Source: Prochilodus magdalenae | Taxonomy: Eukaryota; Chordata; Actinopteri; Characiformes; Prochilodontidae | Length of the DNA stretch: 64,000 nucleotides | Reading direction: 5' to 3' | Assembly: GCA_024036415.1 (NCBI GenBank) | Contig: JAMWET010006982.1 | Location: forward strand, 186,001 to 250,000 | Shown here: in pieces, positions 1 to 11,425 of the stretch | How positions within the stretch are numbered: the first letter of the stretch is position 1 | Layout: each line of letters opens with the position of its first letter | Notes under the pieces: model-generated | Seen by the model: the letters and a program-made list of their open reading frames with translations, nothing else | Database searches by the model: none | Told to the model about the DNA's origin: nothing | Program-made: the position numbers and the translations under genes

Positions 1-158
1 CTATCCATATGGTCACCAGGAGGCGAAACGAGCTGACAGCACTTAATAACACTACCAGTAATAAAGTCTGTCTTGTCCAGCTGCTGCTGCTTTCTGAAAC
101 GCTCTGAGGGCTTTTTTTCTGAAGAACTGAGCTACCGAAAACATTTACTTCAGAAATA

Positions 159-1875
159 GAATGCTTGAGAGGCTTGTGAACAAGCTAAAAACGTTTGCCT
201 CATACCACGTGACTCCGATATGGCAACTCGCCCACAATGCAACGCGGGTCTGGAAATGAAAGAGTTTCATGCTATTACGTTATTTTTTAGTTTCTTAAGC
301 GACTAGAGAGCAACAAAACATATTTTCTACGGTTAATAATTATAACAATGCTTTATTAACTCGGTCGGTTAAAAGTTAAAGTTCCTCACCGTCAAGTAGA
401 AATGTATTGTCTCGGGTCAGGTCCTAAAGCCCCTATGTCCTTATTATCACACTCTTGTTTCTCTTCATATCGTATAAATCTTTCGCCTTTTACTAAAGAT
501 TTCCGTGGAGAGGAACATTCAGAGTATATACTAATTTTTTGTGGTCCTGCTACACAGTAGGACTTCCTGAACTGGTTAAAAACAGAAACAGTGTCTAGTC
601 TATGATCTGCATTGTTACCACTGGGTCTGGTTCTCGGTTAAAAAGTGCTACGCGCTTCTCTATCGACACCTGGAGCAGACTGATAAACTCTATTTCAATA
701 ATAAGTTTTCGCTGAACACAGATACTACTCTTGAGTAGCCTGGCGAACCCAAACAAAAACAGAGTTTCAGTACAGTCACCGAAATGCTGTGGTGTTTGCA
801 AACCGCAGCTGGACGAAGTGTAAAAGAGATTACCTCGACCTTTCTCCTCCTGAATGAAGCACTGAAGTGGTTTGAAGAAGGTTTCTTTGTCGTGGTTAAG
901 CATCGTGCTGTATTTCCCATGATCTTCAGACCACAACACAGAGGCTTTCCTTTTGGCTTTAATGGAGAAACTCTGGATGTGAGCTTCTCTCGACACTTCC
1001 AGACTAACTCGTCCTGACAAACAGCCTCCGCTGGTAAATGGACTGCCGTCGTTTATCGGCTCAGGAGTTATGGACAGATGATTCACGGTCACGGTCGGTG
1101 CCGCCATCAGGTTCCATGACCATACACACACGCAGAAGCCGAGACTAGGGCAGTTTTTTCCCCCACCGATTGGACTCACTACCCCACTGCCCCCTGGGCT
1201 ATGGGTAGGCTAGTAGGACTCGACTCCTGCAAAATAACCAGTCTATATTCACTAACTCTCTTACCTGGACACTTATTCTGAGATACCAACCACCATGTGC
1301 CCCTGCGATGTGAAATGGTGGGAAATTTACCATGTCTTCAGGACCATCTGGAATGGGCTCCTCACCTGTCACCAGTTCACCTGCTTACTGAGGAATTTTC
1401 AAAATGTTGTACTTTAAATATTCTCTTAACGTTTCACTCTTGTTTGATTCTGTTCTATTTTTTTATGTGCAGATATTAAATTCAACATTTATTAATGAGC
1501 TCATTATCAAAAGAATAGTTGCACCCAGAAGGAATCAAGTGAGACATGCGAATGATTCAAGTTTCCTGCTTGGCCGTGCATGTGACGCAAGCAACGACGG
1601 GCCTTATCGCTGTACCTGACTGGCCAAACAGCCACACTCCCTGAGTCGTCACACAGACCGCTATGATCACTGCCCTCAACGCCATGTCAGCATCGCCACA
1701 CACTGCAATGGTGCCAGACTGTCACAGACTAACTCAGCATGGCAGGATCTTTATTAATGCTTTTGTCTTGGTGGAGACAACCAACAAATCTGTGTGCAGG
1801 CATCGTCATCAGCACCAAGATGAGCAGAGTCACGCTTCCTCCATCCCGACTGTGACATCTGCAGGATCTGCATAA
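159..1875. repeat. Tandem duplication unit, copy A
   Basis: This roughly 1.7-kb block is repeated at 4321-6180, about 4.16 kb away and in the same orientation. Similarity starts at AATGCTTGAGAGGCTTGTGAAC and runs through the 3' flank, the arrestin exon, its upstream region and part of a Tc1-like relic. The two copies differ by scattered substitutions and indels. Confidence 0.85.
834..1107 (-). CDS. Arrestin-domain (ARRDC3-like) first coding exon, copy A (partial gene)
   Basis: Alpha-arrestins of this family are cytosolic adaptors that link membrane cargo to NEDD4-type ubiquitin ligases. Read on the minus strand from ATG at 1107, the exon encodes about 91 residues with the arrestin_N pattern: a T-V-N-H-L-S-I first strand, then PINDGSPFTSGGCLSGRV, then KAKRKASVLWSE, HDKETFF and CFIQEE. 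It ends at a good donor (GAG then gtaatc), which matches an exon junction expected inside the N-terminal arrestin domain. The reading frame is open upstream, so a longer N-terminus beginning near 1179 is possible; the 1107 start is chosen because it matches the length of family N-termini and of copy B. The rest of the gene would lie beyond position 1 of the window. No second exon is visible between 1 and 833. Family assignment is from remembered motifs; whether it is ARRDC3, ARRDC2 or a fish-specific paralogue is unresolved. Confidence 0.68.
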
Positions 1876-2090
1876 GAATATACAAGTCTCATGGGATGGG
1901 GTATCGCAGGACACCGTTAGGAACCTCAGCAACTCCATGCCAAGATATCTGGCATGCTAAGAGACACTACTTCTGTATGTGTAGCCCAAGTATTACCCAT
2001 CAGTCAAAGCTTATCATCATTTACTGTTCCTGGTAACCTTTATCCTCCTTCCCAATAGCATCACAGTCTGACACTTTCGTCTGGGTATAT
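1640..2090 (+). mobile_element. Tc1-like transposon relic (3' part)
   Basis: The plus strand near 1758-1800 translates to CFCLGGDNQQICVQ, matching the transposase segment [18 protein letters not shown] read on the minus strand of the element at 32150-32930. The end (GAGACACTACTTCTGTATGTGTAGC near 1968, then text up to about 2090) matches the same element's terminus and a piece at 26045. The transposase is broken by frameshifts and cannot be functional. The inner part is also present in duplication copy B, so the insertion predates the duplication. Confidence 0.6.
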
Positions 2091-2164
2091 GTACAAAGTA
2101 TAAACAAATCATCAGCCAAAACATTTAAACAAACCTCAGATGTCCTGACTTCACTAAACAGTAT

Positions 2165-4145
2165 GGATATGTGGATAGTCAAGTCAACATTTATTTATAT
2201 AGTGGTTTTTACAACAGATGTTGTCACAAAGCACCAAAGAATCTGGTGTTCGAGCCCCCAATGAGCAAGCCGAGGGAGACAGCGGCAAGGAAAAACTCCC
2301 TCAGGTAGGAAGGAAGAAACCTCGCAAGGAACCAAGAACCCATCCTCCTCAGGTCAACACCAGAAAGGAGCACAAGAAATGAAGCGTATAATGTATGAAG
2401 AGTAGAATAATAAATGTCTGATTAGTCTGTAATTATGTTGCTGGGTCATCAGATGTGTCAACAGGACGTAGGCTAAGCTTCCACAGTGCAGGACAGCCAG
2501 GAGCTCCGAGGTGTTTAAAGGCATCAGTGGCTCCCAGTCAGAGCAGATGTAGCAACAGCATCAGGCCACACAGGACGGGCAGAAGTTCAGCTCAAAGAGA
2601 ACAGACAGACTGTTAGCTCTGACAGAAGACGTGAACACACTGTATGGTGTTAACAGAGTGCAGCAGTGACTCCAGCAGGCCTGGCTATTACAGCAGAACT
2701 AAAAATGGAGAGCCAGAAGGTCAGACAGACATGAGGGCTCCCAGAGAAGTCAGCGCCCCTCTGCTCCACCGTCAACAAACCTGAGTGAACACGAAGAGCA
2801 GCGGGACGACAGCACCAACATTCCCAGCTTACCAAACACTCTCTGTCAGTGGACCCCTAGACCTGCACCTTTTATCTAGCAGAAAGATAAAAAACTAATT
2901 ACCAAAAGCTCGACTAAACAGGTAGGTTTTAATCCTGGACTTAAAGATTGAGGTTGTGTCTGAGTCCAGAACGGTGACAGGTAGGTAATTCCAAAGCTGG
3001 GGGGCCTTGTATGAAAAGGCTCCGCCCCCCGATGTAACTTTGTTAATTCTAGGCACTGATAGAGAGCTCGCACTTTGAGACCTATGGTCACGTGATTGCT
3101 CATAGTACGAGAGAAGTTCAGTAAGGTACATAGGAGCGAGGCATTTAGAGCTTTATACATCAGGAGAAGAATTTTATACTCAATACGGAATTTAGCTGGT
3201 AACCAGTGTAAGTTAGATAAGACTGGGTTAATGTCATCAAACTTTCTAGTTCTTGTAAGGGCTTAGCGTTTTTGTTTGAAGACAGCTCGGTTCTAACACT
3301 TTTGGGACCTAGAAGAAGAACTTCTGTTTTGTCCGAGTTCAGGAAGTTACTGGACATCCGGTCTTTTATGTCTTTGACACAGTCCTCTATCTTATTAAGT
3401 TGAAGTGGATCGTCTGGTCTAGCTGAGATATACAGTTGCGTGTCATCGGCATAGCAGTGAAAGTGTATGTTATGTTTCGGATGATGGTACAGAGTGGCAG
3501 CATATATAAGGTAAATAACATGGGTCCTAGGACAGATCCCTGTGGAACACCAAACTTTACTTTTGTGTAAGTGGACGATTGAGCGTTTATATTTACAAAC
3601 TGATAGCGGTCGCTTAAGTAAGATCTGAACCATGAAAGAGCTTTTCCTGTTACTCCTACAAGGTTTTCCAGCCTGACTAGTAGGATGGAGTGGTCTGTTG
3701 TGTCAAATGCTGCACTAAGATCCAGTAGGACCAGTAAGGATGAGTTACCTCGGTCAGAGAATATTAAAATATCATTTACAATTTTCACCAGTGCTGTCTC
3801 GGTGCTGTGATGAGGCCTAAAGCCAGACTGGAATTCCTCATGTATGTTGTTCCTGTGCAGATAGGAGCTTAACTGTTGTGCTACAGCTTTCTCTAAAATC
3901 TTTGATATGAATGGAAGATTTGAAATGGCTCTGTAGTTTGCTAGCTCATAGGGATCAAGATTAGGTTTCTTAATTAAAGGTTTAATTACTGCTAGTTTAA
4001 GGGATTATGGGACGTAACCAAGGCTAAGAGATGAGTTCATTGTAGACAGAAGAGGCTTGGTTATTTCTGGCAGAACTTTCTTCAGTAAACTAGTCGGAAC
4101 TGGATCTAGTATGCCTGTAGATGATTTTGAGGATGAAAATATTAA
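2165..4145 (-). mobile_element. L2-type LINE, 5'-truncated, reverse transcriptase pseudogene
   Basis: Minus-strand translation gives successive reverse transcriptase blocks: KPLLSTMNSSLSLGYVP, then [68 protein letters not shown], and [12 protein letters not shown] with the catalytic YADD box. A C-terminal block follows (APQLWNYLP and SRIKTYLFS). The frame is broken: a stop lies in the first block and a frameshift falls between [10 protein letters not shown] and YADD near 3490-3530. The 3' untranslated part (about 2180-2870) has the AGGAAGAAACCTCGCAAGGA type sequence common at the ends of teleost L2 copies. The assignment to L2 is from recalled motifs. The element separates the two arrestin exon copies. 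Confidence 0.8.
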
Positions 4146-5129
4146 CTGTTTCACTCAAACTTTTGCATATAGCTCGATGTTTACAAACTTTTGCATGTAG
4201 CTGGATGTTTATAACACTTTACCTAAATGGTAACCCATCTTTGTGTGAACATTCATTGCTATGCTCTCAGATGTGAGAGATCTTCTTCTCATTATTCCTA
4301 TACTGTGCCTCACTTCACAAAGAATGCTTGAGAGGCTTGTGAACAAGTTAAGCACGTTTGCCTCGTATTTTCTCCGTGTCTTCATGGCAGTAGATAAAGG
4401 TATAGACTTCCTTCGCTGAGGAACCTCGGCTCGATATCTTTCCTAAACTTACAATACCACGTGACCCCGATATGGCAACTCGCCCACAATGCAACGCGCG
4501 TCTGGAAATGAAAGAGTTTCATGTTATTACGTTATTTTTTTGTTTCTAAAGCGACTAGAGATTAACAAAATATATTGTCTATGATTATTAATTATAACAA
4601 TGCTTTACTAACTCGGTCGGTTAAAAGTTAAAGTTCCTCACCGTCAAGTAGAAATGTATTGTCTCGGGTCAGGTCCTAAAGCCCCTGTACTCTTGTTATC
4701 ACACTCTTGTTTCTCTTCATATCGTATAAATCTTTCGCCTTTTACTAAAGATTTCCGTGGAGAGGAACATTCAGAGTATAAACTAATTTTTTGTGGTCCT
4801 ACTACACAGTAGGACTTCCTGAACTGGTTAAAAACAGAGACAGCACCTAGTCTATAATCTGTATTATTACCGCTTGGTCTGGTTCTTGGTTAAAAAGTGT
4901 TACGCGCTTCTGTATCGACACGTGTAATCCTGGAGCGATTTAATAAACTGTATTTCAAAGTTTTCGCTGAACACAGATACTACTCCTGAGGAGCCTGGCG
5001 AACCCAAACACCTGGAAACTACATCCACAGTTTCCAAAAGTCACCCCTCCAAAAACAGAGTTTCAGTACAGTCACCGAAATGCTGTGGTGTTTGCAAACC
5101 GCAGCTGGACGAAGTGTAAAAGAGATTAC

Positions 5130-5394
5130 CTCGACCTTTCTCCTCCTGAATGAAGCACTGAAGTGGTTTGAAGAAGGTTTCTTTGTCGTGGTAAAGCATC
5201 GTGCTGTATTTCCCATGATGTTCAGACCACAACACAGAGGCTTTCCTTTTGGCTTTAACGGAGAAACTCTGGATGTGAGCTTCTCTCGACTCTTCCAGAT
5301 TAACTCGTCCTGACAAACAGCCTCCGCTGGTAAATGGACTGCCGTCGTTTATCGGATCAGGAGCTATGGACAGATGATTCACGGTCAGCGCCAT
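5130..5394 (-). CDS. Arrestin-domain (ARRDC3-like) first coding exon, copy B
   Basis: This is a second copy of the same minus-strand exon, starting at ATG 5394 and ending at the same type of donor (gtaatc). It encodes about 88 residues that differ from copy A at only about eight positions plus a short N-terminal indel (MALTV here, MAAPTVTV in copy A). It has no stop codon or frameshift and keeps the same arrestin_N motifs. Between this exon and copy A there is no downstream arrestin exon, only flanking duplicated DNA and a LINE. The copy is therefore either a stranded 5' fragment or an alternative first exon that splices past copy A to exons outside the window. The preserved frame and donor make recent origin or retained use likely; transcription cannot be judged from sequence. 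Confidence 0.6.
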
Positions 5395-5929
5395 CGGTTC
5401 CTGTCCCACGCAGCCTTCATGACCATACACACACTGCAGCCGAAGACTAGGGCAGTTTTCCCCACCTGGGGCACTACCACGCCCCCTGCGCTATGGTAGG
5501 CTAGTAGGAGCTCGACTCCTGCAAAAATGACCCGTCTATCACCACTTCAAATTCAAACTCTCTGCACACATGGACACATATTCTGAGACCAACCAGTGTG
5601 CCAGAATACCTGTCGATGTGAATACAGGTGGGAAATTTACCATGTCTTCAGGACCATCTGGAATGGGCTCCTCACCTGTCACAAGTTCACCTGCTTATGG
5701 AGGACTTTTCAAAATGTTGTACTTTAAATATTCTCTTAACGTTTCACTCTTGATCCTGTTCTATTTTTTTATGTGCAGATATTAAATTCCACATTTATTA
5801 ATGAGCTCATTATCAAAAGAATAGTTGCACCCAGAACTAATCAAGTGAGACATGCGAATGATTCAAGTTTCCTGCTTGGCCGTGCATAAGCAACGACGGG
5901 CCTTATCGCTATACCTGACTGGCCAAACA

Positions 5930-6170
5930 GCCACACACCCCACAGTCATCACACAGACCGCTATGATCACTGCCCTTAACGGCATGTCAGCGTCGCCACA
6001 CACTGCAATAGTGTTGTGCCAGACTAACTCGTCATGGCAGGATCTTTATTAATGCTTTTGTCTTGGTGGAGACAACCAACGAATCTGTGTGCAGGCATCA
6101 TCGTCAGCACCAAGATGAACAGAGTCATGCCTCCTCCATCCCTACTGTGAAGTCGATGATGATGTATATC
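5930..6170 (+). mobile_element. Tc1-like relic inside duplication copy B
   Basis: This is the duplicate of the relic at 1640-1875, including the segment reading CFCLGGDNQRICVQ. The terminal part present after 1875 in copy A is missing here, so the duplication or a later deletion ended inside the element. Confidence 0.5.
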
Positions 6171-6180
6171 TGCAGGATTT

Positions 6181-7190
6181 CATGAGCAAAGTATGACCAT
6201 TAAAGAATCATACTGCACAAGTGAAACATGGGATTGTAGTTATGTCTGGAATTAGAAGAAACCCAGGTGCTTCAAGGGAAGCATTTGAAGCAGTGGCTTG
6301 GGGGCAGCAGATACACCTTTATGTAACGTGGGGGAAGAGAGGTCCTGCTTGCTCTGTTGATGTAGGTAAATGGGTGGTGCAGTTATTATTAGCTCATGTG
6401 GAACAGGTGGGACGAGAGAGATCAGGCTGATGTAAGCTCAGCTACTTGTAGTAAAGACTGCTTCTTGAAGGTGCTGTGAACTTGAGTACTCTGAGACGTT
6501 GTACCAACAAGATTCCTTTAGTCCTCAGAAACCAGAGCACTGCTTTCGATCATACGTCATTTCTCCTTTTTAAACTGCTTTAGGAAACCACTGCTAAATC
6601 TATCATGGTGATTTAAATAGTAAGCATGAAGTGCTTCTAAAAAGAAACATTGCCTCTACCAAACAACCCTTCAAGAACTAGTGCAGTGACAGAGCAGGTG
6701 TGAGGAGTCATTGGTGTGAGAGATTCCTCTTTAACAAAGCATCATCAGTTATACAGGCTATGCACTATTTGTGAGAGTCTTCCCTAACACCCCCCACCAT
6801 TTATTACTATGTGAATAATATTATTTTGGGCTAGCACATTAATCACAAACACAGGTTTTACACACAAACCAAATATTTGGCTTTGTTAATTGTTGTTGGA
6901 GAACGGCGGGTCGGTGAGACGGAGGTGAGTGTTTTGTTTAATTAACTGTGGAATAGTCGCTCAACTCAGCGCTGCAAGTCACCCTGAATTTGGCTGTAAC
7001 AAATGTTCCATAAATAACCAGCTTCATTAGTGTTTGCAGTGCCAAAGTGTGAGCATTGTAACGAGACACATTAACTGTGCTGTGCCACCAACTGTACATA
7101 GGAGTTTTAGATGGGCAGCAGTTTAATAAAGTCCATCACATTAGAGTTTTATTATATATAATAACATTACATATTATATAATAATTTAGA
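6181..7190. other. Intergenic stretch without recognisable gene
   Basis: No coding pattern is convincing here. A small open frame at 6221-6430 has no family resemblance. A short GC-richer patch at 6898-6926 ends in GGAG followed by gtgagtg and resembles an exon end, but no matching acceptor or coding frame is visible. Confidence 0.4.
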
Positions 7191-7288
7191 TAATTATATT
7201 ATATTATATTATATTATATTATATTATATTATATTATATTATATTATATTATATTATATTATATTATATTATATTATATTATATTATA
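7191..7288. repeat. (TATAT/ATTAT) pentanucleotide microsatellite
   Basis: About 98 bp of nearly perfect 5-bp repeats of the ATATT type, flanked by other AT-rich sequence. Confidence 0.95.
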
Positions 7289-10251
7289 ACTATATTGCAT
7301 GTTGCCATTGATAGTAAAATGTCATTTTTTGTACATATCACGTTAATTTTCTATATTATTTCTATAAAAAACTGCTACAGTACTCTATGCTGCATTTATG
7401 ATGTGCATAATCAACAGATCCGTCCAACACTTTCTAAGAAGCTTTTGAAACGCAAGACATACGATTAGCCACATGATGGCAGTGATGACAAGTCCTACAC
7501 TGAGGAATATCTTTGATGTATCTGTATAGATATATATACATCCGTGCTGTACCTGCTACACTCTCAGATTCAGTTCCAGCAGTGGCCAAATTTGTGTCTC
7601 TTTTGTTTCAGAGATTTTAGAGGATTCAGTCCTGTCAGGTATAGAAGCATTTACCCAGGACATCCTGAACTGTGCTTCTAGAGACCTACTATCATGACCC
7701 ACTCCAGACCTAATCTATAAACATCTGTCTGGAAATGTATGTTTCTCTGGAAGTCTATATAAATATATATCATTATATCTAAACGTTAGAACATAAAACA
7801 CAGGGGGCATTTTAGCAGTCACTATTATTTTAATTGCCATTATTACAAAATATCAAATTTGACATGAATGTTAATAGTCCTAAATGTTATTTAAAGGTAT
7901 TATTAATGCTCTTTCAGTCATAATAACTTATTAACTTTAGTATGTACACTCACTAAATATCTACAGAATGAAAAACAAGTTGTATCCTATTCCACTACAG
8001 GCCTGCAGGTGATTTTTGAAACTGGAGAAAATGGAAAGATGACTAACAGAGCTTATAATTACTTTGGCGCTCATCCACCTAATTATTTCCCAAACGCTAC
8101 TTTCCATGTTCAAGATTATCTCCTGCCCACCCTCAGGCATCGCCCATTATTGTGAATAATAATAACTGCTTGCTATGCATAGTAGCTTTGGTAATGAACA
8201 TCATGTAAATGTTGGTCCAGTATGAAAGTCTACATTTCTTTGGATATTATTTACAGTAAACATACTTATTATAATCGTACATACATCCAGCCTACTGTGA
8301 AATATCTGATCCATAGCAGCATTCTGTGATTTCTGCTTTTCTTCTTTAGGTAGTAAGATAGAAAACAAGTGATCAAAGGTCAGATATTGCACAGGAGCAT
8401 GTCTTCATATTACATGTTTCCTCTATGCTTGCTCCCAGGTAAGAAAGAATGTACACTCCAATAGCCATACCTTACACTCTAAAATTGGCAGCAATACTAA
8501 AAGAAAAAAGGAAAAAAGGTCACTTCTGGAAATCCAGCCCCAGTTAAATATGAGCTGTAGAACAGGTGAGACAGGTGAGTTTGGAAACAGAGATGGCAGC
8601 TCTATCCCAGAGTTCTCTAGTGAAAACTGCTATACGGTAAGCTATATGCTACATGTAATGCCTTTAAGAAGCTTCAACGCTTCTAACCTAAAACTGCCTG
8701 CTTCTAATTTTCCATCCCACCTTAAATGGTGCAGCAGTTACATTCTCGTGTCTAAATGTATCAGAACGTAAATGTTTTACTTTTAAGGTGGAAAAGAAAA
8801 AGAAGCTAATACATGTTTCAGCCTCATCAAAAAGTGTTCATGCTGATCGCTGGTCGCTTTCCATCTGCAGAAGTTGGCATTAATGTTGAGATGGGGTTTT
8901 TGGCTTCTTGTTTTGGCCAAGTTTTGGCATTTTTGGCCCAAATTACAGACCTGGCTCTAATAGTCATGACTCAGCACACACATTAATTAACTTCCCCCAT
9001 TACATATTATTTTATAGGCAGACTAATGTTGCATGAACCAAAACAAATGAAACAAATAAGACGACTACAAAACAATGCGAATGCATCACTTTGCCTCGTT
9101 ATTTTGAATTTAATTTTCTGACGTCAAGTTAATGATTAAAAAGCATTAGTGCTAGGAAATAAGAGGTAAATAATAACGCTTCTCCAAACAGCTAAGGGAA
9201 ATGGTCCAGGGGGCTTTCTTGTAATATCTGCTACACATCCTGAAAAGCTGTCAAACAAAAAGCCAGGTAAGATATATTCTAGACCCGGGTGATCGCATTA
9301 CTGAAGAGGAAAGCTGATGGTCTTTTTAGACAGAGCGTTTATGGAAGATCCCTGTGCACAAGTGGTTAATTCATTTTGCTGTCTGATGAAGCATCAATTA
9401 AGAAAGCAAACTGTCCAATTTGACCACTTCTATTAGATTCTGAAGTGACTTATCACACATATATGTTACTATATTATTATACAGTATATGACTCATATGA
9501 CTATATGATTTTTACCTTAAACCAGTGGATCTGTTGTATGATTTGTTGTTTCTTGTTTATTTTAATGCTAAAAAAAGTGCATTATTACAAACTATAACTC
9601 ATTTACTGCCGGATAGATCATGCAGTCTAATCTGCTTTTGTATTGCTGCAATTAATTGCAACAACTTTTTAAAAAGGGAAATAAACTGATGTTGGCTAAT
9701 TAAGCCCTAAACAGTCTTTAGCCTCATGATGACACAAGTTACATATTAGTTCCTCATTATTTACTGAATCATTTATGGTAGTCACTGAGTAATAAGCCTG
9801 TAGGTCATTTTAAAATACTAACCCGTGAAATGATCAATGTAAGGAAAGCAATGATTTGTTTGGCTATAAAGGTGAGAGAGAGAAAGAAAGCAAAAGAAAG
9901 AAAGAAAGATAGATCTGTATGTAACACAACCTGTTAAATTCATACTGGAACAATAAAGGTGAATATATCAACAGAAAATACACACTCCCACTCCATCTTC
10001 AGTCATCATTACATTTATTCTTATTTTCATTGCCTACCTGCCCTTAAATGATCTAACCAGGACCAGAACCTTCAACATGGCTGGGAAGAGGTTAAAATTC
10101 ACAGTCAGGGCAGCAGCGCAACTTCCTTATCTTCCCATGTTGGACTGATTCAACTCAATTCTACAAGAACTTGGCATCATCTACTAAGGTACATTGTGAG
10201 ATAGGACAGGCTGGGGCTAGTTGGTTAGCCTGCTAACTTCATTGGTACATA
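7289..10251. other. Intergenic AT-rich region upstream of ssbp2
   Basis: No gene was recognised. It holds a short MITE at 8706-8800 and a purine repeat (GAAA/GAGA) at about 9878-9912. The remaining sequence shows no coding pattern. Confidence 0.5.
8706..8800. mobile_element. Short palindromic MITE (CCACCTTAAATG family)
   Basis: It begins CCCACCTTAAATGGTGCAGC and ends CTTTTAAGGTGGAAAAG, so the ends are inverted copies. The left half (AATGGTGCAGCAGTTACATTCT) recurs at 63266-63345 and a related pair of ends occurs at 51935-52006. Confidence 0.55.
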
Positions 10252-10784
10252 CAGGGGTTTAACAATGAAACTGAAACACCTGTCATTTTAGTGTGGGAGG
10301 TCTCATGGCTAAATTGGACCAGCCTGGTGGCCAATCTTCATTAGTTGCACATTGCACCAGTAAGAGCAGAGTGTGAAGGTTCAATTAGCAGGTAAGAGCA
10401 CAGTTCTGCTCAAAATACTGCAATGCACACAACATTATGGGTGACATACCAGAGTTCAAAAGAGGACAAATTGTTGGTGCACGTCTTGCTGGCGCATCTG
10501 TGACCAAGACAGCAAGTCTTTGTGATGTATCAAGAGCCACGGTATCCAGGGTAATGTCAGCATACCACCAAGAAGGACGAACCTCCACCAGCATCACGTA
10601 GTGACCTGGCCACTATCCTGCAAGAAGAATGGCTTAAAATCCCTCTGACCACTGTGCAGGACGCAGTATATGTCATTCCCAAGACGGACTGACGCTGTAT
10701 TGGCCGCAGAAGGAGGCCCTACACCATACTAATAAATGATTGTGGTCTAAAACCAGGTGATTCAGTTTCATTGTCCAAGCCCTG
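10252..10784 (+). mobile_element. Internally deleted Tc1-like transposon with both inverted repeats
   Basis: The left end CAGGGGTTTAACAATGAAAC and the right end GTTTCATTGTCCAAGCCCTG (complement read) are inverted repeats of about 32-34 bp, and both are flanked by TA, the Tc1/mariner target duplication. The total is about 533 bp against roughly 1.2-1.6 kb for full elements, so most of the catalytic region is deleted. Confidence 0.85.
10437..10601 (+). pseudogene. Tc1-like transposase N-terminal fragment (helix-turn-helix)
   Basis: The frame from ATG 10437 encodes 54 residues: MGDIPEFKRGQIVGARLAGA, then SVTKTASLCDVSRATVSRVM and SAYHQEGRTSTSIT, then a stop. This is the DNA-binding helix-turn-helix start of Tc1-like transposases. 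The DDE catalytic part is absent because of the internal deletion of the element. Confidence 0.8.
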
Positions 10785-11159
10785 TAGACATCTTTGATGC
10801 ACTGTCAAAATTGTTATTTTTTTCCATTCTGTTGATACTTTTAGTTCCTTTTGAAATATTTGAAGCTAAAAAAAGACATAGTGCACCTTTAACAATACTT
10901 TACTGTGTTGAAGACCCCTGGTTCCTGTTTCTACCACTGTAATCAAACCTGAGTTGGCAAGTTTGTCTAGAACACTTCATTTCACATCTGAAGGTCTTTG
11001 TTTGCAGACATTTTAAATTCCAGAAGAAACATGTAATTGAGCAGGTGCCTGCAGACCTGTGTTTCGAGGAGAAGAATGCTGAACACAGAGTGGAGTTTTC
11101 CGTAACACCATGTATACCACCAAGCTGGGAGCAGTATGTGGTTCAGTGTGTATGTACCA

Positions 11160-11369
11160 ACATGCGAGGTGACATTTTAAAGCCACGCGGGGGCGCCTGT
11201 GTGGGCGTGGCTTCGCCCTTGCGAATGACTGGAGGACTGCAGAAAGGGGGCGTGTCTCCACCGCCGCCCAGCCAATAGGTAGAGACCACTCGTGAGTCGC
11301 CATGGTGACGGGGTCCGGCTTGAGCGCGTGATGAACTGACAGGTGCGTGGCAGTCAGCGGGGCTCCAGC
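11160..11369 (+). promoter_or_regulatory. CpG-rich ssbp2 promoter and 5' untranslated region
   Basis: The GC and CpG content rises sharply from about 11160 to 11650 around the first coding exon. GC-box or KLF-like sites are GTGGGCGTGG at 11201-11210 and GGGGGCGTGTC at 11246-11256, and a forward CCAAT box lies at 11272-11276, 94 bp before the start codon. There is no clear TATA box, as expected for a broadly expressed CpG-island gene. The transcription start was not determined. Confidence 0.65.
11302..11331 (+). promoter_or_regulatory. Upstream ORF (9 codons) with a second start overlapping its stop
   Basis: GCCATGG at 11299-11305 is a strong Kozak context. Its frame runs MVTGSGLSA and stops at TGA 11329-11331. 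The stop overlaps another ATG (11331-11333) that ends two codons later. If transcription begins upstream of 11300, these would precede the ssbp2 start at 11370 and could lower its translation. Confidence 0.35.
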
Positions 11370-11425
11370 ATGTACTCCAGGAGCAGGAGCGTGCGCGTGC
11401 CGTCCGACAGCCAAGCCAGAGAAAA
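11370..11425 (+). CDS. ssbp2: ssbp2 exon 1 (coding part)
   Basis: ATG in the context CAGCATGT encodes [18 protein letters not shown] and the first two bases of Lys-19, then donor gtaagt. The [10 protein letters not shown] part matches the family exactly. The first residues (SRSRSVR) are unusual; known homologues have a Gly/Lys/Ser-rich stretch here and are about two residues longer. Confidence 0.9.

Larger units (their letters stand above)
4321..6180. repeat. Tandem duplication unit, copy B
   Basis: This is the second copy of the block at 159-1875. It has about 88 extra nucleotides near 4368-4455 that are absent from copy A, and other small indels flank the arrestin exon. The exon itself is the best conserved part. 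Confidence 0.85.

Noticed and set aside
6221..6430. 69-codon plus-strand frame
   Set aside because: No similarity to a known family and no splice or promoter context; most likely a chance frame.
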